From CAWGMT01 sp963823675 (GTDB lineage Bacteria; Planctomycetota; Planctomycetia; Isosphaerales; Isosphaeraceae), in contig CAWGMT010000004.1 of NCBI GenBank assembly GCA_963823675.1, positions 124,001 through 188,000 on the forward strand: a stretch of 64,000 nucleotides of DNA, in the 5' to 3' direction. Every line of letters begins with the position of its first letter. Position 1 is the stretch's first letter. Under the pieces are notes generated by a model that had not been told where the DNA came from, ran no database searches, and saw only the letters and a program-made list of their open reading frames with translations. Of this stretch, positions 53,061 to 62,657 are shown one piece after another. The position numbers and the translations under genes are program-made.

Positions 53061-54758
53061 TCAACGCCGGCTTTCCTCGCGATGGCCCGAACCGATCTGG
53101 CTCTTGGCCGGCGACAACCGGTAGACCAGATACGTCGGGTTCTCATAGACTGGCTGGACACCGGTCGCGGAGAGCCACCCTGGCTCGGGGTAGTGCCGGT
53201 CGAGTGCCACGAGCAGGGACTTTCCGCGCCAGGCATCGACCATCCGACCGCTCTCGAGGAACTCGGCGACCTCCCTTCGCCGCGTCGCGAGGTCGGGCGT
53301 GTGCGCCGCATCCCCGATCCAGGAGCGGAGCGGGGTGTAGACAGCGGCGAGGTAGCCGAGGCCATCCACCTCCCAGTTGCGGCCGTGAAGATCTGGGATC
53401 AAGAGCGCGCCGCGGTTCTCGGGCCGGCTCAGCCAGCGGTAGACCGCGAACTGGTCGGCCGGGACGGTCCACGGCTGCCCGTAATCCGCATCCCAGGGTT
53501 TCGAGCCGAGCCACAGGGCATTGTCCAGGAGCAACACCGCAACGACCGCCCCGACCGCCAGCGACCCGAGCACCGGACCGCCCCGGCGCTTGAGGGCCGT
53601 GAACAGGCCGACGAGCGTCGATATACCCATCAAGAAGAGGGGCGTCCAGATGTAGCCCCTCGTGAAATGCAACGGCTGAATCGGCTTGACGGCGAACTCG
53701 TGGTTCGCAAGTGCGAAGGCGACCAGGAACCAGACCAGGTACAGCCGGTTGGGCGCCTTTGCGAAGAAAGTCCGGGCCAATTCGAGGCAGCGGAAACTCC
53801 AGGCGGCCAAGGCCCCGACCAGTGCGTAGGCCGGCACGAAGGCGGTCGCCTGAAGCAACCACGGCCTGGCATATATTTTCATCACGGCCCGATGCTCGGG
53901 GAACCGCGTGAGGAACACCAGGTAATACCCCAGGTGCAGGCCCAAAAGGATAAGTGCCGCAACCAAGAAACCGCTCGGGACCGCGCCCTTCCGGACGAAC
54001 AACACCTCGAGCGCCGACCACGAGGTCAGGATCAAGAGCAGCTCGACGCCGGAAAATGGATGAGACCATGAAAGGACCAGCCCAACGACCGCGGCGATCG
54101 CGAATCTCTGGCGCAGCACGCTCAAGATGCAACCGAAGAACAGCGCGTGATACAGGGATTCGGTGGGATAGACCAAGTTGCGGCCGAAGTTGAGGAACCA
54201 CCAGCCGTCGAAGGGGTCGAAGATGAAGGCATTCCAAACGACTCCCTGGGTGGCCAGCAAGTAAGCGACCGCGGCGAGCACCAGCAGGCCGCCACCCCAG
54301 AAGAAGACCACGAGTCCGAGTCGACGCGCCCAGCCATCGAGCCCGACGACTTCGGCGTAAAGTGCCACCGCGACACGGGCGCAGACCCAACCTGCCAGCA
54401 ACTCGAAGATCAAGAAGAGGTGGTGGGGTGCAATTCCGGTTACATGCATCAGCACGCCCAGCGCCAGCGTCATCGGCTGGGTGTAGATGGCCGGAGACTC
54501 ATAGTTCGGGGCAAAGGGGTTGCTGTAGAGGAAGCGGAAGTGGCCCGCGTCGAAGTGCTCCCGGGCGTTGGCCAGGTAGTTCGGCATATCGTACTGGATG
54601 AACCCCGTCGCCAGACGGCCGGGGGGGTGGAAAGCAAAGTGCGAGGCATACGGGACCAGGGCCGGAGCGAACAATACGAGGCTCACCAGCCAGAGACGCA
54701 GTTCCCCCAGGGCCCGGGATGGCCGGGGCGCAGCATCGACCAACGGGTCATGGATCAT
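53061..54758 (-). CDS. Polytopic GT-C-like membrane protein (paralogue 2)
   Basis: About 565 residues from ATG 54758, which lines up with the start of paralogue 1 at 33.7-35.4 kb. The two proteins match along their whole length: ELRLWLVSLVLFAPALVPYA, GFIQYDMPNYLANAREHFDA, HVTGIAPHHLFLIFELLAGW, NFGRNLVYPTESLYHALFFG, FALANHEFAVKPIQPLHFTR and DAWRGKSLLVALDRH. The acidic YDMP loop after helix 1 is shared and is the likely donor-side catalytic region. About eleven helices and a C-terminal soluble domain. A duplicated gene whose copies now sit 20 kb apart, both minus strand. Confidence 0.77.
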   Translation of the reverse strand: MIHDPLVDAAPRPSRALGELRLWLVSLVLFAPALVPYASHFAFHPPGRLATGFIQYDMPNYLANAREHFDAGHFRFLYSNPFAPNYESPAIYTQPMTLALGVLMHVTGIAPHHLFLIFELLAGWVCARVAVALYAEVVGLDGWARRLGLVVFFWGGGLLVLAAVAYLLATQGVVWNAFIFDPFDGWWFLNFGRNLVYPTESLYHALFFGCILSVLRQRFAIAAVVGLVLSWSHPFSGVELLLILTSWSALEVLFVRKGAVPSGFLVAALILLGLHLGYYLVFLTRFPEHRAVMKIYARPWLLQATAFVPAYALVGALAAWSFRCLELARTFFAKAPNRLYLVWFLVAFALANHEFAVKPIQPLHFTRGYIWTPLFLMGISTLVGLFTALKRRGGPVLGSLAVGAVVAVLLLDNALWLGSKPWDADYGQPWTVPADQFAVYRWLSRPENRGALLIPDLHGRNWEVDGLGYLAAVYTPLRSWIGDAAHTPDLATRRREVAEFLESGRMVDAWRGKSLLVALDRHYPEPGWLSATGVQPVYENPTYLVYRLSPAKSQIGSGHREESRR

Positions 54759-54870
54759 CGATCCAGGGACGGACCGATGCCCGCGAGGGCCATCCAGCTC
54801 ACCGATCGCATCGGTCCGGTCTTGAGGAATCTTCGTTGCGGCACGAGTAGAGTGCACCGTTTCTCCAGCG

Positions 54871-55599
54871 TCAGGTCACAGGCTCAGGGTCGGCTTTCTG
54901 CCAGACAGCGAAAACGGACTTGCCCAGGGAATAGGCGATGACGGGGTCAACCCACCGGGATAGTCGCACCATGACACCGTCCCAGAGAGCCACCTGCCTG
55001 GAAGTCGGCATGGATTGTTTCAGAATGAGGCGATTGCCCAGAGATGCCAGCGTTCCGACGGCATCGAGGTAGCGGAGACGAACCAGCCGGAGACCGGGCG
55101 GCGTCAGGGCCACGATTGTTTTCTTGGAATACCGACGGTGGTGGCCGATCGCCGCGTCGAAGGGGGTGTAGAGCATCTGATGAGCCGGCGAAAGGGCTAC
55201 CACATGTCCGCCAGGACGAAGCAAATCGGCCGCCCGGGCGAGTTCGGACACGTCGTCCTCGATATGCTCAAGTACATCTATATAGAGTACCGTATCAAAT
55301 GCTTGCTCGTAAGCCCGGTCGCGAACCGTTCCGACTTCGACCTGGCAGCAAGGGGGCAGTTCGCCCCTGGCGATCGATGCTTCGAGCCGTCCGGCGAGTG
55401 CGGGATCGGGTTCCAGGCAAAGCCAGCGACCGTGCCCGCCCGAGCACAGGTGGAGAGTCGTCGCACCGAAACCGGCGCCGACTTCAAGCACATCGCGTCC
55501 CAGGTAGGGCGTGACCTGGCGACGGAGATAGTTCTTCCAGTTGGTCGCCCTCGCGACCAGGTCCAGTTCCGTCCCGACGTATGTGAAATCGGTAGTCAT
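54871..55599 (-). CDS. SAM-dependent methyltransferase (class I)
   Basis: 242 residues from ATG 55599. Seen: VLEVGAGFGATTLHL (motif I), WLCLEPDPALAGRLEASI, FDTVLYIDVLEHIEDDVSEL, LRPGGHVVALSPAHQMLYTP and IGHHRRYSKKTIVALTPP. The HRRYSKKT and LYTPFDAAIGH segments match the methyltransferase group found with polyprenol-phosphate GT2 enzymes, as for the gene at 24.1 kb. A GT2 gene ends 10 nt upstream, the same arrangement as at 24.9 kb. Acceptor unknown. Confidence 0.87.
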   Translation of the reverse strand: MTTDFTYVGTELDLVARATNWKNYLRRQVTPYLGRDVLEVGAGFGATTLHLCSGGHGRWLCLEPDPALAGRLEASIARGELPPCCQVEVGTVRDRAYEQAFDTVLYIDVLEHIEDDVSELARAADLLRPGGHVVALSPAHQMLYTPFDAAIGHHRRYSKKTIVALTPPGLRLVRLRYLDAVGTLASLGNRLILKQSMPTSRQVALWDGVMVRLSRWVDPVIAYSLGKSVFAVWQKADPEPVT

Positions 55600-55609
55600 C
55601 GCCGTGGGA

Positions 55610-56728
55610 TCAATCTTCCCGTCGCGACGGTGTCGAAGGTGGGAACTTCGGCGAGCTGGCAATCGCGAATCCCGAGTCTGGTGTCTTACCATTGGGGTCG
55701 ATTTCGCAGCGGATTGCTTGCAGCGCGTCTCGATTGTCGGCGCTCGCTCGGGGGTAAACCGTCAGAAGCCGGCCCGCGAAGAAAGCGTAGTCCCTGCGCG
55801 GGATGAAGGCCGTCGCCTGTCGTCCTCCCAGGATGCCAAAGCAGAAGAGCACGGTGAACGTCACCGTCTGGAGGATGATGATCAGCAGGATGCCGACCAC
55901 GTTCGTCGCCCAACCGGGAATCCCCACGCCCATCCCCAATCGCAGCACCACAGTGGCAATCATTCCAGCCAGTGCGAGAACCAGCACGACCAGATTCAAG
56001 ATGAGCAGCCGCGCCCCGATGGTCTCGCTGAAGACCGAAAGGGCGCTCAGACCATGAATCACCAATCCCACGAAATTCATCTGCGACCGGCCCGAGAGCC
56101 GCTTCGCTCGCCGGGTGGGAATGCTGCAATGCGGCTGCCGCGACTTGAAGACCGCGGCCGCATAGTGATTCCAGAGTTCCGAAACGACAACCAGGCTCTC
56201 GAGGCGCGACCGGGGAATGATGCTGAAGTTTCCCACTCGTACATGCACGCCCGTGAGTAAAAAATGCAGCCACTTGTAAATCAAATAAAAAACCATAAAA
56301 GTGAGCGTTTCCGATCGTTTTGTCCGTTCGGCAAACACGATCTTGCTGGCCGTTTCCTGGTCGAATCTCGCCATCAGCCTGGGCACGTCCGCCGGGCTAT
56401 CCTCGCCGTCGCTGTCCATCACCACCACGCAGCGGCCGTCGATGTGCTCTTCCACGTAGGCCAGGCCGATGGCAATGGCGCGCTGGTGGCCGAGGTTGCG
56501 CCGCAAAGTTAGCACCTCGACTCTCGCCAGCGATTCGAATGGGCCCCAGGCGAACGCCTTTTCCGGTTGATCGGTAGAGCCGTCGTCCACGACGAGAACT
56601 CGTGCAGCAATGTCCTTTCGAGCCAGTTCTAGATCCAGTTGGGCCAGGAGCAGTCGGAGCGACTCCCAGTCGTTGTACAGGGGCAAGAGCACGACAATCG
56701 AATCGTTCGCTGCCTGGTCGCCATTCAT
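55610..56728 (-). CDS. GT2 glycosyltransferase with C-terminal membrane helices
   Basis: 372 residues from ATG 56728; ATG 56758 would overlap the previous gene by 17 nt. The GT-A domain has IVVLLPLYNDWESLRLLLAQ, RVLVVDDGSTDQPEKAF, LRRNLGHQRAIAIGLAYVEE and VVVMDSDGEDSPADVPRLMA (DSDGEDSP metal-binding site). Middle segments FYLIYKWLHFLLTGVHVRVG and FSIIPRSRLESLVVV fit the DPM/GtrB-like group. Two C-terminal helices follow (LLILNLVVLVLALAGMIATV, VVGILLIIILQTVTFTVLFC). It should build a polyprenyl-phospho-sugar. Its end is 10 nt from the methyltransferase start. Confidence 0.9.
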   Translation of the reverse strand: MNGDQAANDSIVVLLPLYNDWESLRLLLAQLDLELARKDIAARVLVVDDGSTDQPEKAFAWGPFESLARVEVLTLRRNLGHQRAIAIGLAYVEEHIDGRCVVVMDSDGEDSPADVPRLMARFDQETASKIVFAERTKRSETLTFMVFYLIYKWLHFLLTGVHVRVGNFSIIPRSRLESLVVVSELWNHYAAAVFKSRQPHCSIPTRRAKRLSGRSQMNFVGLVIHGLSALSVFSETIGARLLILNLVVLVLALAGMIATVVLRLGMGVGIPGWATNVVGILLIIILQTVTFTVLFCFGILGGRQATAFIPRRDYAFFAGRLLTVYPRASADNRDALQAIRCEIDPNGKTPDSGFAIASSPKFPPSTPSRRED

Positions 56729-56741
56729 GAGTCTGAACCTT

Positions 56742-58112
56742 TTATACACGGAGCTCATACCCAGCCCTGCGCGGAGCGGACAAGAGGAGAGACGCCTCTG
56801 GGTCGTCAATAATCTGCTCCGCAGCCGCGTCCCACCGGATCGGCCGGCCGACCCGGATCGAGATGTTCGCCAGGTGCAAGGCGACGTTGGTCGTATGCGC
56901 GGTTTCGGCATCCGAGATCGGCGCAGACAGGCCCCTGACGACGTCGTAGAAATGCGCCAGGTGCCGGACGCTGGGAAGAGACTTTACCGCCGGGCTCGAA
57001 TGCAGTCGGATGGCGTCGGCCGGCAACGGCCGGGAGCCGAGCTCCAGAGCGGCCGGGCCTTCAATATTCTCCCGATCGACCCAGAGCGAGCTTTTCTCTC
57101 CCTCGAACCGAACCCCCGAGGGTCGATTGCGCAACGCGGTCGTCCGGATTTCGATCGATTCGCCGCCGGCAAAATCCAGCCGAGCCGTGAAGTCGGCCGG
57201 GATCTCAAATCCACCGGCGATCGCAGGCAATTCAGCGGTTCCCGCCACCTTCACCGGAAAAACGCGTCCCAGATCCATCGCCCACATGGCGATGTCAAGG
57301 TGGTGCGCCCCCCAGTTCATCATTTCGCCGCCGCCATAGTCCCACCAACCGTGGAACTTCTCGTAGCGCTCGGGACAGTAGGCAACCTCCGGCGCCGGCC
57401 CGAGCCAGCGATCCCAGTCCAGCCCCCGCGGTACGGGCTGCGGCGAAAACGGTCCGCCGCGCCAACCCTTGTTGAACAATATCACGGTTGCCTTGGTCAC
57501 CTTGCCCAGGCGGCCGTTCTTGACCAGCTCAGCCGCGGTCCGGCACGACCACATGTTCCGCTGGTGCGTGCCAACCAGAAACGGCAGGCCGGCCGCTTTG
57601 ACCGCGGCAAAGAGGGCCTGGCTCTCCTTGATGGTGTGCGTGAACGGCTTCTCATGAAATACCGCCTTGCCCGCGCGCAAGGCCTGGGTCGAGATCGCCG
57701 CGTGCCAGTGGTCCGGAGTCGCGACGATGACCGCGTCCACATCATCGCGACCCAGGACGTCGTTGTAATCCTGATACACGTCCGCCCCAGGGCAAAACTT
57801 GGCGCGGACGGCTTCGGCTCGATTGCGGTTCACGTCCGCCAGGGCCACGACTTTGCCGTATCGCCAGAGGTAATACCCACTCAAGTTCGCGATCTGTGCC
57901 AGCTCCGAGCCACGATACCCGCAACCGATGAGACCAAGGCGGATCCGGTCGCGCGTCGAGTAGTACCCGGCCGCGGCCGCACTCGTTGCGACGGCAAGAC
58001 CGCCCGATATCTTCAGAAACCGCCGGCGCGTCAACCACCGCGACGACCGGGGAATCACACCGGGCGAGCTATCAGCAGTGGCAGCCGATGGTGTGCTGGC
58101 CGTTTCATTCAT
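56742..58112 (-). CDS. Gfo/Idh/MocA-family oxidoreductase with Tat signal
   Basis: 456 residues from ATG 58112. The Tat signal TRRRFLKISGGLAVATSAA indicates export of the folded, NAD(P)-loaded enzyme. Rossmann fold: IRLGLIGCGYRGSELAQIAN, VVALADVNRNRAEAV, VDAVIVATPDHWHAAISTQA and the catalytic Lys in GKAVFHEKPFTHTIKES. The C-terminal alpha/beta domain has WDYGGGEMMNWGAHHLDIAM, where the His pair is typical of the active site. It probably oxidises or epimerises a sugar or sugar derivative outside the cytoplasm, as in other planctomycete Tat oxidoreductases. It overlaps the SGNH gene by 8 nt and so is co-translated with it. Confidence 0.92.
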   Translation of the reverse strand: MNETASTPSAATADSSPGVIPRSSRWLTRRRFLKISGGLAVATSAAAAGYYSTRDRIRLGLIGCGYRGSELAQIANLSGYYLWRYGKVVALADVNRNRAEAVRAKFCPGADVYQDYNDVLGRDDVDAVIVATPDHWHAAISTQALRAGKAVFHEKPFTHTIKESQALFAAVKAAGLPFLVGTHQRNMWSCRTAAELVKNGRLGKVTKATVILFNKGWRGGPFSPQPVPRGLDWDRWLGPAPEVAYCPERYEKFHGWWDYGGGEMMNWGAHHLDIAMWAMDLGRVFPVKVAGTAELPAIAGGFEIPADFTARLDFAGGESIEIRTTALRNRPSGVRFEGEKSSLWVDRENIEGPAALELGSRPLPADAIRLHSSPAVKSLPSVRHLAHFYDVVRGLSAPISDAETAHTTNVALHLANISIRVGRPIRWDAAAEQIIDDPEASLLLSAPRRAGYELRV

Positions 58113-59178
58113 GGGAGAGCTCCCGGGATGGCGCAGCCGCATCGAGCCGCTCTTTCAAGAGCGCGGCAACGCGCCGGTGTCCCGCGCCGTTCCAGTGGAA
58201 ACCGTCGTACCCGATTGGATCGGGGCCGTCCGGCGGGCGCAGGCGTGCGGTGATGTCCGTGGCACCGGCACGGCGCCGGAAATCCGCCCACTGCGACTCA
58301 GACAAGGGCGCGATTTCGACCAGGTGGTGGACCAGCACGTGAAAACGCGCCCCCCGCCGCGCGGCGGCCTCGCGCATGGCTGCCAGGCAAGCGACGACGA
58401 CGTCGATGCCCCGGGATGGGTCATACACCGTATCGCGCATGCGCTCTGCGATCTTGGAGTTCACCAGCCAGTAGAGGTACGAGACATCCATCAGGCGGTC
58501 GGAGAGGCCCAGCCGGTAGCTGCCGCGGTAGAGCCGCCCGTCGATAACCTGGAAGCGCGGCTTGTGGCGGCCCAGGTAATGGGAGCTGAGCTGCACATCA
58601 ACAAAGTCGTTTTCGGTCACAAAGACGACGATGTCACGCACGTTTGCCGCGGGGTGAGCCTCCAGGAAGGCATCGAGCATCAGGAGTTCTTGATCGGTCC
58701 CATAACCGAGGACCCCGAGGTTCACGACGTTCACAGGCATTTCGTGGGCAATGATCCAGGCAAACGTTTCGGGGTCGTTGGCGCCCAGGGACTGAATGTA
58801 GGAGTCGCCGACGACGATAAGTGTAGGTTCGTTCGCCCTGGAACGCTCGCCAGCCGCCCGGGTGATGCGATGCCCCTCCTCGTCAGTACTCATCACGTGC
58901 TGGCCGCCGTTCCCCTTCCGGACAACGTCCCGGAGATTCGGCCGCAGGGCCCAGCCGACGCGGGCGTCGCTGACGATGATCGGATCACGCTCGAGCACCG
59001 CGACTCCGATCCGCACCGCAATCTCCGCCAACCCCAACCCCGCCAGGGTGCCAGCCAGAACCAGCAGCAATCGCGCCCGCAGCGGCCGCCGCCCGACAAA
59101 TGGCGCCGCCCCCTGCGGCGCACAACTTGCAACGCGGCATTCCCTCTCTCGTTGTCGAGCAGTAACCCGCTCAAACAT
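58105..59178 (-). CDS. SGNH-hydrolase-like membrane-anchored protein
   Basis: 357 residues. One anchor (LRARLLLVLAGTLAGLGLAE) is followed by an extracytoplasmic SGNH domain: LIVVGDSYIQSLGANDPET (Ser block), VVNLGVLGYGTDQELLMLDA (Gly block), VVFVTENDFVDVQLS (Asn block) and YDGFHWNGAGHRRVA (Asp/His block). All four blocks are complete. Related in its motifs to the protein at 21.2-22.7 kb. The stop overlaps the start of the Tat oxidoreductase, suggesting that both act on the same exported glycan or precursor. Confidence 0.84.
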   Translation of the reverse strand: MFERVTARQRERECRVASCAPQGAAPFVGRRPLRARLLLVLAGTLAGLGLAEIAVRIGVAVLERDPIIVSDARVGWALRPNLRDVVRKGNGGQHVMSTDEEGHRITRAAGERSRANEPTLIVVGDSYIQSLGANDPETFAWIIAHEMPVNVVNLGVLGYGTDQELLMLDAFLEAHPAANVRDIVVFVTENDFVDVQLSSHYLGRHKPRFQVIDGRLYRGSYRLGLSDRLMDVSYLYWLVNSKIAERMRDTVYDPSRGIDVVVACLAAMREAAARRGARFHVLVHHLVEIAPLSESQWADFRRRAGATDITARLRPPDGPDPIGYDGFHWNGAGHRRVAALLKERLDAAAPSRELSHE

Positions 59179-59220
59179 TGCGTTGGTCCGGACCAGTTCG
59201 CGAAATACTTGGTTGATCGT

Positions 59221-60609
59221 TCACTTGTTCATCCATCTGTCACGGACTTGTTGCATGGAATCGTCTCCCGCATGCCCAGGGAAACCTGCTTTTCGACCGG
59301 GGCTCTGGAAAGCGCGGACGGAGCGACCGGTTTCCACGCCCGCCTTCCCTAAGGGCGCGGGCGTCAGGGCGGGCGGGCCCGGTCCTGCGCCGCTCGGCGC
59401 GGCCCGCGCGGGGATGTCCAGGGCTTCCCTGAGCTGGCATGCGTTGTTCCAGGCCGTGCATGGCAGCAGAAGCCCGAGGGCGGCGACAACCCAACAACGC
59501 CATCGGGACAGGGTGGAGAGCGACGCCAGCAGGATCAAAAATGGCATGTAATTCAACGCGTAAACGAACGTCTCATCTCCGTAGACCAGGTAGACGGCAG
59601 ACTCGGCCAGGAGCGTCACCGCGAGGGCGATCCGGAACCGGACGTCGGCCCGTCCTGCGAAGAGCGCCCAGGCGCCAGCGAAAAGCAGCAACGCCCAGGT
59701 GATCGTCGTCACCTGGCCGAGGACTCCGGAAGAGCCCGCCGGCGAGCGCTGGAGCGTCAACATCGGGCCGGTCGGCCCCTGCTGTCCCGGTAATGTCGAA
59801 AGCTCGATTCGCGGCAAGACCATGGAGGTCAGAAAGATGACCCGCGCCGCGTTCTGCGGCCCGCCCTGCTCTTCGCACAGCAGATAGATCTTGTGCCTGT
59901 CGTAACCCCTCGGGCTGATGAACCACGACGATGCCCCGGGGAATGAAATCTTCTCCACCAAGAGTAGACCGACGACGATCGCCAGCGCGATGAGCGACAA
60001 GGCGACAGCCCGTCGCGGAGGCTTGCAGACGAATGCCGCGATCAACCCGGCCACCCAGTTCAACAGGTTGAGGCCCAGGCTTAGGGCGCTCGCCACGACG
60101 AACCACCAATCCGGCACGGGGCGGTGCCGCGCGAGTGCGACCAAGCCCAGGGCCAGGAGGACCGTCAACGAGCTGAGCGGGTAGGTCTCCGGCACGATGA
60201 ACCAGAACATCGCCGCACCGCTCGAGGCCGCCAGGGACGCGAACAGAATCGAGTCCAGCAGCCGGCAGCCCAGGAGCCGCATGATCAAGTAGAGGGCCGC
60301 CAGCCACACACCGGCGGAAGCGGCGTTCAAGAGCCAGGCCGCCTCCAGCGGCGACAGTTTGCTGATCCGGGTAATCGCCGAAACCAGCGGATAGGTCAAC
60401 AAGGGGAAAAGCGGGTGCAACTTCACTTTCACACTGCTGTCGGAGAAGCGATCCGACATGTTTTCCAGGACCAATGGCGAATCGGACTCGAACCAGCGAT
60501 AGGTCATGGTCTTCTCGTCGATCGCCGTTCCCCAGGCTCCCTTCACCAGGAGCACCGCGGACACCCCGACCGCAAGGAAGACCAGGGCGATCAGCCAATC
60601 AAGCTTCAT
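59221..60609 (-). CDS. Polytopic GT-C-like membrane protein
   Basis: About 462 residues from ATG 60609; the open frame to 60699 adds only a polar stretch. About eleven membrane segments (DWLIALVFLAVGVSAVLLVK, AGVWLAALYLIMRLLG, ILFASLAASSGAAMFWFIVP, FVVASALSLGLNLLNWVAGL and others). The first loop holds AIDEKTMTYRWFESDSPLVL, with several acidic residues as in GT-C enzymes, followed by VKLHPLFPLLTYPLVSAITR. The C-terminal 60 residues are Gly/Pro-rich and unusual (PSGAGPGPPALTPAPLGKAG), perhaps not part of the ancestral fold. Sugar and acceptor are unknown. Confidence 0.76.
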   Translation of the reverse strand: MKLDWLIALVFLAVGVSAVLLVKGAWGTAIDEKTMTYRWFESDSPLVLENMSDRFSDSSVKVKLHPLFPLLTYPLVSAITRISKLSPLEAAWLLNAASAGVWLAALYLIMRLLGCRLLDSILFASLAASSGAAMFWFIVPETYPLSSLTVLLALGLVALARHRPVPDWWFVVASALSLGLNLLNWVAGLIAAFVCKPPRRAVALSLIALAIVVGLLLVEKISFPGASSWFISPRGYDRHKIYLLCEEQGGPQNAARVIFLTSMVLPRIELSTLPGQQGPTGPMLTLQRSPAGSSGVLGQVTTITWALLLFAGAWALFAGRADVRFRIALAVTLLAESAVYLVYGDETFVYALNYMPFLILLASLSTLSRWRCWVVAALGLLLPCTAWNNACQLREALDIPARAAPSGAGPGPPALTPAPLGKAGVETGRSVRAFQSPGRKAGFPGHAGDDSMQQVRDRWMNK

Positions 60610-60773
60610 GAGTCCCGACCTTGCGGGCGCGATGGCGGGGGAGACGATCGGTTCGCCGGGCTTCTCAGTCGACGAACCTCGACTCGGCTCACGGTGCATT
60701 GTTCCATCCCCTTTGAATTCGAGCAGGAGCGCAGGCCGATTGTCTGCACGAATTGTCCGCGTCGGATCAAGCT

Positions 60774-62645
60774 CTAACGACGTTCCAACTGCCCAGGGTC
60801 ACAGGGATTCTTGGGGACCAAGACCGTGATCTCCTCGAAACCATACCGGGTCGCAGACCATACCAGTGGCTCGTACGACACCAGCATGAAGCGCCTCTCC
60901 CCCTGAACAGACCTGATCCTCCCCACCTCCTGATAGTTGTCGCGGATGGCGTTCCGGACGCCGGTGGGCGCTGGCGATCGATGTCCGTCATACCAGAAGT
61001 TCGGCTTATCCAGATTGCGGACCAGGATTTTCTGGTAATCATGGTGCTGCAATCGGCCGAGGAGCCCCGAAAAATCCCCCACCCCCACAGGCGCCTCGCT
61101 ACGGCAGCCGATGCACGGAGCCGAGTCCCGGCTGACCGTGCCCTTACGGGCCGGAATCCACGCTCCGCCCAGGTCAAGCAGGACCTTCTCCGCCGGCAGC
61201 CCCGCGAACTCTCGCTCGATCTCGGCGATATAGCGATAGGCGTCGCGTGGCAGCGGGTTGGCCGGCATCGAGACGAGCCCCAGGCCGGCATACCCAAGAC
61301 CGACCAGGCCGACGACGAGCCCGGACCGCGTCCAGGCGAGCACCGGGCGTGGCGGAAATCCTCTCAGCAAGTGATCCGCCGGCCAGACTCGCGTCACTGC
61401 CGCCAGGAACCAGATGCCCGCGATCAGCGACCCCGGCCCCAGGTGATTGAGAGTCACATTGAGCCCGCTCGTGTAGGTCTCCGCCCCGAAGAAGAGCAGC
61501 CAGATCACCCAGGGCCCGACAAGCCTCCTGGCGGCGGCCCCTCGCAACAACACCAGTGCAGCCAGCAAGCCGGCGCCGTAGTAGACCCAGACAACCAGCC
61601 CATGCTGGACGCTCCGCACGAGCGGGACGCGGTAGCTCCCCATCACGACCACGGCCCAGTACCAGAATGGCTCGCCCCAGAAAAAACAACAGCCGGCAAC
61701 GACGGCGGCGAGGACCGCGAACGTGGCGGCGGCGAAGGTCAGCGAGCGCAGCAGCGACCGCGGCAAATCGAAGAACAAAAGGTAGACGCAGTACAACGGA
61801 GCCCAGATCGCGAGACTCTGCTTGACGAGGAAGCCGAGCGCGGGGATCAGAGCCATCAGCGTGAGCGTGAGCCGGTTCCCCGTCACGGCGTAGCAGAGAA
61901 GCAGCCAGTACGCCGCCGCCGCGACGAGTTGCGCCAGCGAATCATTGTGCAGGTTATGAACGAACGGATTGGTGATGGTGTTGGTTGCGGTCAGAAAAAA
62001 CAGTGGCAGGGCGATCGCCCCCCAGAGGCCCCGATCCTCGGCGAATCGCCGCACGCCGGCCAGTTGCACGAGCCGCGCGTAGCTGCCGACGGCAAAAACG
62101 GCCGCTCCCAGGCCATAGAGGACCTGGATCAGGCGATACACCGGGATCGAGTCCGGCGCTCCACACGCCCGCGCCAGGGCGTAGGTAAAGAGCGGAGCCC
62201 CGGGTGTATACGTCATCGATTCGTTATTCTGCTGCGCCGTGTAGAGGGGATGGCCAACCCGGAACTTGACGATCTCATTGACAAAGTCGCCCTCGGCCCA
62301 CATCAGAATGTCGGCAGGATACTCGACGTAATAGCTCACCCACGTGAGGTAAAAAGCCACGAGCGCCACGCCCGCCGCGGCCAGCACGATCAGGCCGGCG
62401 CGCCGGGGGCTCGCGGCCCGGCGCTGGAACAGGAGATAGGCGCCGACCGGGAGAACGACCGCCGCGAGAGCGGTCAGCCCGGCCGCCTGGACCACGCGTT
62501 CCGGCTCTGACGGCCATGCCGCATTCAATCCCCGGATGAGGGCCGCCCCGGCGGTCCCGGCCGCCATCGTGATCAAGCCGGGAATCACGAGCGCGACCGC
62601 GGAACTCCCACTTCCGCGGCTACCCAATAGGGATTCGTCCAACAA
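60774..62645 (-). CDS. Polytopic GT-C-like membrane protein
   Basis: 623 residues from TTG 62645, chosen because a GGAG lies 6 nt upstream; ATG 62567 is the alternative. About twelve membrane segments. The first large loop WVSYYVEYPADILMWAEGDF is followed by VGHPLYTAQQNNESMTYTPG and APLFTYALARACG, the pattern of PMT-like planctomycete proteins with an acidic pair before the Pro-rich turn. Further hydrophobic stretches include NPFVHNLHNDSLAQLVAAAA and GFLVKQSLAIWAPLYCVYLL. A soluble C-terminal domain of about 150 residues contains EKVLLDLGGAWIPARKG and NFWYDGHRSPAP. It lies 12 nt downstream of the TylF-like gene. Confidence 0.78.
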   Translation of the reverse strand: MLDESLLGSRGSGSSAVALVIPGLITMAAGTAGAALIRGLNAAWPSEPERVVQAAGLTALAAVVLPVGAYLLFQRRAASPRRAGLIVLAAAGVALVAFYLTWVSYYVEYPADILMWAEGDFVNEIVKFRVGHPLYTAQQNNESMTYTPGAPLFTYALARACGAPDSIPVYRLIQVLYGLGAAVFAVGSYARLVQLAGVRRFAEDRGLWGAIALPLFFLTATNTITNPFVHNLHNDSLAQLVAAAAYWLLLCYAVTGNRLTLTLMALIPALGFLVKQSLAIWAPLYCVYLLFFDLPRSLLRSLTFAAATFAVLAAVVAGCCFFWGEPFWYWAVVVMGSYRVPLVRSVQHGLVVWVYYGAGLLAALVLLRGAAARRLVGPWVIWLLFFGAETYTSGLNVTLNHLGPGSLIAGIWFLAAVTRVWPADHLLRGFPPRPVLAWTRSGLVVGLVGLGYAGLGLVSMPANPLPRDAYRYIAEIEREFAGLPAEKVLLDLGGAWIPARKGTVSRDSAPCIGCRSEAPVGVGDFSGLLGRLQHHDYQKILVRNLDKPNFWYDGHRSPAPTGVRNAIRDNYQEVGRIRSVQGERRFMLVSYEPLVWSATRYGFEEITVLVPKNPCDPGQLERR

Positions 62646-62657
62646 CGACCGCTCCGA

